Shown here one piece after another: positions 57,485 through 64,000 of a stretch of 64,000 nt of DNA. The stretch is from positions 1-64,000 of the forward strand of contig CAMCXM010000002.1 in assembly GCA_945883425.1 (NCBI GenBank), given 5' to 3'. Positions within the stretch are counted from its first letter, which is position 1, and each line of letters opens with the position of its first letter. The stretch is from Spirosoma fluviale (GTDB lineage: Bacteria > Bacteroidota > Bacteroidia > Cytophagales > Flexibacteraceae). Below the pieces are notes generated by a model. That model did no database searches. It saw nothing but the letters and a program-made list of their open reading frames with translations, and was not told the origin of the DNA. A program made the translations under genes and the position numbers.

Positions 57485-57620
57485 TTTGAACCACATGCGG
57501 ATGATCAACGGAGAAATCAGCCTGTTATTTAGCAAATTCTCAGATTCTCAGCCATGGTATTCAAATCTCGTTCTGGTAACCCATGGATTTTATTACACTA
57601 CATAACTGGCAAACGGAAAA

Positions 57621-58241
57621 TTGACAGAACTCAATTTTGACCAGGAAGGAATTCGGCCCTTTTTTGCATACAGAAAACAAGGGCAGATCATGACAAAAAC
57701 AGAAACGCAATTCCGTGAGGTTATGCAGAAATGCAGAAGCCTTTTCATAAGTAAAAGCATAGACTATGGTACTTCCTGGAGAATTATGCGATTGCCTTCT
57801 GTAACGGATCAGATTTTTATCAAGGCATCCCGCATCCGGAGCATTCAGGAAAAAGGAACGCAAAAAGTTGAGGATCCGATTGAAACTGAGTTTGTCGGCA
57901 TCATTAACTACTGCATTATCGCCTTAATTCAATGCCGTCTGGAAGGAAAATCCATGGAGATCAATCTTACTCCGGATGAAGTAACCCAATTGTATGACCA
58001 GATCACCGAAGCCAATATTGAACTTCTACAGCAAAAGAACCACGACTACAGCGAAGCCTGGAGAGATATGCGGATCAGTTCGATTACCGATATCATTCTG
58101 ATGAAACTGCATCGTCTTAAACAAATTGAAAACAACCAGGGCCACACATTGGTTTCGGAAGGAATCGAAGCAAACTACCGGGACATTCTCAACTATTCAG
58201 TTTTTGCATTAATCACCGGCAGTGAAAAAGGCCTTTTGTAA
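57621..58241 (+). CDS. DUF1599-domain protein
   Basis: Duplicated pattern SKSIDYGTSWRIMRLPSVTDQIFIKASRIRSIQ / KNHDYSEAWRDMRISSITDIILMKLHRLKQIE. Confidence 0.8.
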   Translation: MTELNFDQEGIRPFFAYRKQGQIMTKTETQFREVMQKCRSLFISKSIDYGTSWRIMRLPSVTDQIFIKASRIRSIQEKGTQKVEDPIETEFVGIINYCIIALIQCRLEGKSMEINLTPDEVTQLYDQITEANIELLQQKNHDYSEAWRDMRISSITDIILMKLHRLKQIENNQGHTLVSEGIEANYRDILNYSVFALITGSEKGLL

Positions 58242-58256
58242 TCAAACAACATTCCA

Positions 58257-59744
58257 TTGAATTCTCCATCACCGAAAACCCTTGGTGCTTTAAAAGCATC
58301 GGGCTGGCAAAGCCGCACAGTAAAAGAAGAACTCCGCCAGAATCTGATTTCCCGTCTCAAAAACAAGGAAACCGGATTTCATGGAATCTACGGCTATGAA
58401 GAAACGGTTATTCCGGAACTGGAGCGGGCCATTCTGAGCAAGCACAACATTAATCTTCTCGGACTTCGTGGCCAGGCCAAAACAAGACTGGCAAGGCTGA
58501 TGGTGCAACTTCTTGATGAATGGATGCCGTGTATTGAAGGAACCGAGCTGAACGATGATCCTTTGCATCCGATTACCAGAGCTGGACAGGATTTGGTAGA
58601 GAAAATGGGAGATGAAACACCCATTATCTGGATGCACAGAAATGACCGGTACACCGAAAAACTGGCCACACCCGATGTCACAGTAGCCGATCTCATCGGC
58701 GATGTGGACCCGATCAAAGCCGCCAGTCTGAAACTCCCCTACTCCGATGAACGGGTAATTCATTATGGATTGATTCCAAGATCACACCGGTGTATTTTCG
58801 TAATCAATGAGTTGCCCGATCTGCAGGCAAGGATTCAGGTGGCCTTATTTAATATTTTGCAGGAAGGTGATATTCAGATCCGCGGATTCAAACTAAGATT
58901 ACCTCTGGATATCCAGTTTGTGTTCACAGCAAATCCTGAAGATTATACAAACAGAGGCAGCATTGTGACACCTCTTAAAGACCGGATCGACAGTCAGATA
59001 ATCACCCACTATCCGGCTTCCATTGAAACAGGAAAAAAAATCACACGGCAGGAAGCCGCCATTCAAAGTGGGCAAACGACCGTTTTTATACCAGAACTTG
59101 CCCGTGACCTCATTGAACAGGTGGCCATGGAAGCTCGCCACTCTGAATTTGTGGACGGAAAATCCGGTGTTTCAGCTCGTCTCACCATCTCAGCTTTTGA
59201 AAACCTGATGAGCACTGCCGAACGAAGAATGCTTCTCAACGGTGAAACCGAAACCGCTCTCCGGATGACCGATGTATACGGTATTATTCCCGCCATAACA
59301 GGAAAAGTAGAGCTGGTGTACGAAGGAGAACAGGAAGGAGCTGGCATTGTGGCCCGCAACCTGATCGGCAAAGCGATACGAACCTTATTCACACAGTATT
59401 TCCCGGACCCTGAGAAATCGAAAAAGCAAAAAGAGGGTTCTGTTTTCACGCCGGTTGCTGCCTATTTTGAAGAAGGAACGTCCATTCATTTAATGACGGA
59501 ATCCCCGGAAGAAGCGTACCGTTTGATTCTGGATGGCATCCCTGGAATGGATGACCTGTTGTTTGACAGTTCACTTTCCATTCAGCCTTCAGAACGCCTT
59601 TTCTGGAAAGAATTTATTCTGTTTGGTCTGGCCGAATTTTCCATCATCAGTAAAAAAGTTCTGGAATCTGAAACCCGCTTTTCAGATCTGTTAAGCAGTA
59701 TGATCAATCTGGATGAAATGGAATTTGACGACGACGATGTTTAA
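58257..59744 (+). CDS. Magnesium-chelatase subunit I-like AAA+ ATPase (TTG start)
   Basis: GLRGQAKTRLARLMVQLL; RCIFVINELPDLQARIQVALFNILQEGDIQIRGFKLRLPLDIQFVFTANPEDYTNRGSIVTPLKDRIDSQI. Confidence 0.85.
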   Translation: MNSPSPKTLGALKASGWQSRTVKEELRQNLISRLKNKETGFHGIYGYEETVIPELERAILSKHNINLLGLRGQAKTRLARLMVQLLDEWMPCIEGTELNDDPLHPITRAGQDLVEKMGDETPIIWMHRNDRYTEKLATPDVTVADLIGDVDPIKAASLKLPYSDERVIHYGLIPRSHRCIFVINELPDLQARIQVALFNILQEGDIQIRGFKLRLPLDIQFVFTANPEDYTNRGSIVTPLKDRIDSQIITHYPASIETGKKITRQEAAIQSGQTTVFIPELARDLIEQVAMEARHSEFVDGKSGVSARLTISAFENLMSTAERRMLLNGETETALRMTDVYGIIPAITGKVELVYEGEQEGAGIVARNLIGKAIRTLFTQYFPDPEKSKKQKEGSVFTPVAAYFEEGTSIHLMTESPEEAYRLILDGIPGMDDLLFDSSLSIQPSERLFWKEFILFGLAEFSIISKKVLESETRFSDLLSSMINLDEMEFDDDDV

Positions 59745-59861
59745 TTTCATTTCCTGATAAAGGGCAATTGCACATAAACATACATCAAAAGAAACCAGTC
59801 GAAATTCACCTTCATCGTTGTTGAAAATTCCCGATTTTTCTACTCTTAAAAAGAGTGAGGT

Positions 59862-60560
59862 ATGAAAAATTACAGAGGATTTTTAACAGCATTCATCTGG
59901 ATATCGATGTTGGTGGGGACATCGTTTCCAATAATTGTAAAAGCAATTGACCATAGTACCTTTACGTCATCTGTTGCCAATCCAGGGAGGAAGCGTGATT
60001 TCTTAGGAATGAACCTTCCAATGCTTGGAAACAAATGGCCGCACAAAAGTGGTTCTCTATGGATCAATATGAGTGCAGCTAAAAAGTACATCATCTTCCC
60101 CGAATTTGGATCTCAGAAAGGACTTCCTCCAATGCAGATATCGGGCGATTATTCTTTTGATAATCACTGGGCATTCGGCGTGTATTATGGATTCTTCAAT
60201 GCCACATATACCGATTCTTACGGATCTGAGGCATATCAAAGCCATATCAAAAGTAACTTCGGAGGAGTACGACTTACATTCCATTTCGCCGACGTGTTCA
60301 ACAACACATTTGGGGAAGTAATCAACGTAAAAAAGTGGGATTTCTATTCCACTGCTTCAATTGGCTGGTATTCTTTCCGTTGGCAAGTCGCTCCAAAATA
60401 CGTTGAAAAGCAGGATTTCTCCGATGGCTCATTCGGTTCTGCCAGTCTGGTGCTGGGTGCAAAATGGATTCCTCATCCTAAAATCGGGATTTTTCTGGAA
60501 GCTGGAAAAGGAACTGCAGGCATGATCAGCTTCGGGGTTTCTGGAAAAATCATGAAATGA
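59862..60560 (+). CDS. Outer-membrane beta-barrel-like protein
   Basis: Signal peptide and barrel-like strands; HPKIGIFLEAGKGTAGMISFGVSGKI. Confidence 0.55.
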   Translation: MKNYRGFLTAFIWISMLVGTSFPIIVKAIDHSTFTSSVANPGRKRDFLGMNLPMLGNKWPHKSGSLWINMSAAKKYIIFPEFGSQKGLPPMQISGDYSFDNHWAFGVYYGFFNATYTDSYGSEAYQSHIKSNFGGVRLTFHFADVFNNTFGEVINVKKWDFYSTASIGWYSFRWQVAPKYVEKQDFSDGSFGSASLVLGAKWIPHPKIGIFLEAGKGTAGMISFGVSGKIMK

Positions 60561-60796
60561 TAGAAGTCGATTTGCAGACAACTTCCATTTCGGTTCTGGT
60601 CCTGCCCATCAAGGCAACTGGACTGTATTGAAAGAAATCATCCGTTTGCCTCTGATTCAACACACTTTGGTACAGGCAATCGACACATTTTTAAAAAGAA
60701 TAAAAAACAATCTTTTGATTCAGGTCTTTTTGAAATAGTTTCGCCCTTTCATAGAGGACAGCCTAACAGCCAAATTATACAGCATAACGAATTATC

Positions 60797-62071
60797 ATGT
60801 CAGTTGCACAACTCACATTCGAGGGTAAAACCATTGAACTACCGGTTATCGTAGGAACCGAAAACGAAAAAGCCATTGATATTTCCACACTTCGGGACGC
60901 AACAGGTCTCGTAACAATGGATTTAGGATACAAAAACACAGGAGCCACCAAAAGTGCTGTTACGTTCCTGGATGGTGAACTGGGTATCCTCCGCTATCGC
61001 GGTTATCCGATTGAAGAACTGGCAGAGAAATCCAATTTTATTGAAGTTGCCTATCTCCTGATTTATGGAGAGCTCCCAACCAAGGCCCAGTTTGATGAAT
61101 TCACCGAGCAGATCAAAATGCACACTTTGGTGAATGAAGACATTAAAAAGATTCTGGATGGTTTTCCGGCGACTGCTCACCCGATGGGTGTTCTTTCTTC
61201 TTTGGTTTGTTCTCTTACCGCTTTCTATCCTGAATCGGTGGAGAACCCAACCCCGGACAACATCAACCTGAACATCTTCCGGTTGCTTGCTAAAATGCCA
61301 ACCTTTGTGGGTTGGGCCTACAAAAAATCAATGGGGCATCCGGTAAACTATCCGATGAACCGCTATGATTACTGTCAGAATTTCCTCCATATGATGTTTG
61401 CGCTTCCTGTGGAAGATTTCCATCCGGATCCAATCGTAGTGGATGCTCTCAACAAATTACTGATTCTGCATGCCGACCATGAGCAAAACTGTTCTGCCAG
61501 TACTGTGCGAATGGTGGGTTCATCAAAAGCAAGCCTTTATTCATCCATATCCGCCGGAATCAATGCCTTGTGGGGTCCGTTGCATGGCGGTGCCAACCAG
61601 GAGGTTATTGAAATGCTGGACGAAATCCGCTTGATGGGCATTGACCCGAAAGATTACCTTGAAAAAGTAAAAAGGAAAGAAGTTCGCCTGATGGGCTTTG
61701 GCCACCGGGTCTACAAAAACTTTGATCCAAGAGCGAAAATCATCAAAAAAGCCTGCGATAAAATCCTGAGCCAGTTGGGTGTAAATGATCCGATTCTCGA
61801 AATAGCAAAAGGACTGGAAGAAGCCGCACTCACAGACGAATACTTCATCAGCCGTAAACTGTATCCAAACGTAGACTTCTACAGCGGAATCATCTACCGT
61901 GCATTGGGAATTCCAACCAATATGTTTACCGTGATGTTTGCACTGGGACGGCTCCCCGGATGGATCGCACAGTGGAAAGAATTAAATGCTTCAAAAGAAC
62001 CGATCGGAAGGCCTCGCCAAATTTACACCGGAGCCACCGCAAGGGATTTTGTATCCATTACAGAACGCTAA
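60797..62071 (+). CDS. gltA: Citrate synthase
   Basis: LDGELGILRYRGYPIEELAEKSNFIEVAYLLIYGELP; LHADHEQNCSASTVRMVGSS; MGFGHRVYKNFDPRA. Confidence 0.96.
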   Translation: MSVAQLTFEGKTIELPVIVGTENEKAIDISTLRDATGLVTMDLGYKNTGATKSAVTFLDGELGILRYRGYPIEELAEKSNFIEVAYLLIYGELPTKAQFDEFTEQIKMHTLVNEDIKKILDGFPATAHPMGVLSSLVCSLTAFYPESVENPTPDNINLNIFRLLAKMPTFVGWAYKKSMGHPVNYPMNRYDYCQNFLHMMFALPVEDFHPDPIVVDALNKLLILHADHEQNCSASTVRMVGSSKASLYSSISAGINALWGPLHGGANQEVIEMLDEIRLMGIDPKDYLEKVKRKEVRLMGFGHRVYKNFDPRAKIIKKACDKILSQLGVNDPILEIAKGLEEAALTDEYFISRKLYPNVDFYSGIIYRALGIPTNMFTVMFALGRLPGWIAQWKELNASKEPIGRPRQIYTGATARDFVSITER

Positions 62072-62080
62072 AAAAATGGA

Positions 62081-62110
62081 ACAGCCCTCACCGAAGGGCT
62101 GTTTTTTTTA
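62081..62110 (+). terminator. Terminator after gltA
   Basis: ACAGCCCT-caccga-AGGGCTGT-TTTTTTT. Confidence 0.85.
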
Positions 62111-62132
62111 TCTCTCATCCGAATTTACACAC

Positions 62133-62603
62133 ATGCGAATTATCATTCAATCCATTCTTCTGACCATTATTGTTTGGTTCCCTCTCTCATCTTTCACTCA
62201 GAAGCCGGTGCAGGTTGGCTTTTCAAAACTGGAAGGATATTTTGTAAAACCTGGAATGGAACCAAAATCGGGACTGAACACGCAGCTTTTCGCCCGAAAA
62301 GAACAGTTTGATGAATATTTCATTTCCAAAGTGGTCCCGGGTAAAAAGATATCCAAATTGGATTTCAACCGGTATGTCGTTCTGGTTTGCATGTCGGCTA
62401 AGACAAACATTGAAACCACACTGAAACTGGAGAAGGTTTTGAAAAAAAATGGCACAATGGAAATCTATTTCACCGCAGTGTATGGAAAGAAACTTGCTTC
62501 GCCCATCATTCCCGCCTGCTTTTACATCACCGCCATCGACAAAAGCCTGAGTGGAATGGTGTATTACATCAATGGCAAACTGGTTCAGGACGTTCAAAAC
62601 TAA
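62133..62603 (+). CDS. Secreted hypothetical protein
   Basis: Signal peptide MRIIIQSILLTIIVWFPLSSFTQ. Confidence 0.55.
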   Translation: MRIIIQSILLTIIVWFPLSSFTQKPVQVGFSKLEGYFVKPGMEPKSGLNTQLFARKEQFDEYFISKVVPGKKISKLDFNRYVVLVCMSAKTNIETTLKLEKVLKKNGTMEIYFTAVYGKKLASPIIPACFYITAIDKSLSGMVYYINGKLVQDVQN

Positions 62604-62615
62604 ACGCAAAAACGG

Positions 62616-64000
62616 TTGACCGATCCCGTCCTTTCCATTGTTCTGGTCAATTACAACGTAGAGCACTTTCTGGAGCTTTGCCTGCAGTCGGTTTTAGCGG
62701 CTGTTAAAGACATACCGAGTGAGATATTTGTTGTTGACAATCATTCTTCCGACGGCTCATTGGACATGCTCCGAAAGAAATTCGGACAGGTTCAACTGAT
62801 CGATAACAAAGAAAACGTCGGTTTTTCGAGAGCAAACAACCAGGCCATCCGGTTGGCGAAAGGAAAGTACGTTTTGTTGCTGAATCCCGATACCGTCATC
62901 CCGGAAGACTGCCTCACAAAGTGCCTGGATTTCATGGAAAAAACGCCGGATGCCGGTGGCCTTGGAGCCCGGATGCTCGATGGTGCCGGAATCTATCTGC
63001 CGGAAAGCAAACGCGGACTTCCCACTCCCTGGGTTTCTTTCTGCAAAGCATTCGGACTTGCTCGCCTCTTTCCAACCAATCCGAAATTCGGAAAATACCA
63101 TCTCAGCTACCTGAATGAAATGGAAACGCATGAGGTGGATGTCCTTTCCGGGGCATTTATGCTGATGCGAAAATCGGCTCTGGATGTTTCAGGACTTCTG
63201 GATGAATCCTTTTTTATGTATGGCGAAGACGTAGATTTGAGTTACCGCATTCAGAAAGCCGGGTACAAAAACTACTACTTTCCTGAAACAACCATTCTCC
63301 ACTTCAAAGGAGAAAGCACAAAAAGAGGCAGTATTTCTTTTGTCCGGCATTTTTACAAAGCCATGCTGCTTTTCTCTAAAAAGCATTTCAGCGACCGGTT
63401 TGCCTTTACCTTATTTATTTATTTCGGCATTGCTGTCCGTGCTGTTTTGGCTCTGATCAAACGCTCCATTGATTATTCAGGCGCATTTCTGATTGAATTT
63501 CTGATTGCTTTTGGCGGAATGGCATTCATCAAAAACTGGTGGGAGCTCAATTTTAAAGGCATTCCCGGAATGTATCCGGATTACTTTATGCAATTCCTTA
63601 TTCCGTCGTACCTGCTGGTTTGGCTTGGATCCACACGCATTGTAGGACGGTACTCAGAACAATTCGGCCATGGGGCCATTATCAAAGGGATTGCCATCGG
63701 CACCATTCTGATTTCGGGTGTGACCAACTTTTTCGACGATTACCGTTTTTCGAAAGGACTCATCCTCATTGGTGCCGTGTGGACATATCTGGTTGTCACA
63801 ATCCGGTTCATAGGTATTCAATGGTTTCAAAACAAGAATCTTCTTTTTTCCACCAACAAAAAGAAACGGGTCCTTGTTGTCGGTGCCTCCGCTGATGCGG
63901 AAAAAGCCCGGATGATCCTGCGAAAATTTGATCAGGAAATGGCCGTGTGCGGATGGGTGAGCCCGGAAGAAGAAGTCCTTCCGGAACAGCCAAATTACCT
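62616..64000 (+). CDS. Glycosyltransferase family 2 fused to a membrane / CoA-binding sugar-transferase-like region (truncated by window edge)
   Basis: Open frame to the window end, TTG start: LSIVLVNYNVEHFLELCLQSV...NPDTVIP...GEDVDLSYRIQKAGY...KKKRVLVVGASADAEKARMIL. Absent from the ORF track because it is open-ended. Confidence 0.8.
   Translation, partial: MTDPVLSIVLVNYNVEHFLELCLQSVLAAVKDIPSEIFVVDNHSSDGSLDMLRKKFGQVQLIDNKENVGFSRANNQAIRLAKGKYVLLLNPDTVIPEDCLTKCLDFMEKTPDAGGLGARMLDGAGIYLPESKRGLPTPWVSFCKAFGLARLFPTNPKFGKYHLSYLNEMETHEVDVLSGAFMLMRKSALDVSGLLDESFFMYGEDVDLSYRIQKAGYKNYYFPETTILHFKGESTKRGSISFVRHFYKAMLLFSKKHFSDRFAFTLFIYFGIAVRAVLALIKRSIDYSGAFLIEFLIAFGGMAFIKNWWELNFKGIPGMYPDYFMQFLIPSYLLVWLGSTRIVGRYSEQFGHGAIIKGIAIGTILISGVTNFFDDYRFSKGLILIGAVWTYLVVTIRFIGIQWFQNKNLLFSTNKKKRVLVVGASADAEKARMILRKFDQEMAVCGWVSPEEEVLPEQPNY

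Overview
This is a Bacteroidota-type chromosome segment: T9SS sorting tails, PorV-like and TonB-dependent outer-membrane proteins, and mostly housekeeping genes from about 10.2 to 31.4 kb and 41.6 to 64 kb. Two accessory islands (about 1-10.2 kb and 34.7-41.4 kb) carry the unusual content. The main discovery is a diversity-generating retroelement (DGR) at the left edge, on the minus strand. Its order is: secreted T9SS-tail protein, variable protein VP1 (collagen-like stalk plus FISUMP/C-type-lectin-like tip), avd, template repeat TR (631-824), and a reverse transcriptase that runs off the window and is absent from the supplied ORF track (<1-584). A second, remote target (VP2, 35895-36812) lies about 33 kb away. 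My hand alignment of TR with VR1 (1376-1572) and VR2 (35897-36090) gives about 26 substitutions each. All of them fall at template adenines on the coding strand. The only exceptions are one extra ACA-derived codon in VR1 and one G-to-T change at the extreme 3' edge of VR2. Both variable genes are followed by paired TCAAAGGG motifs and a hairpin, and both islands carry HEPN/MNT toxin-antitoxin pairs. Other items worth a look: an avd-like 5' fragment, two hairpins with compensatory stem changes, a RAYT transposase next to GC-rich palindromes, a modular dispersed repeat family, a TGTGGAC hairpin array, and a structured ncRNA (possible 6S-like) with a terminator. All alignments and counts were done by eye; no database searches were run.
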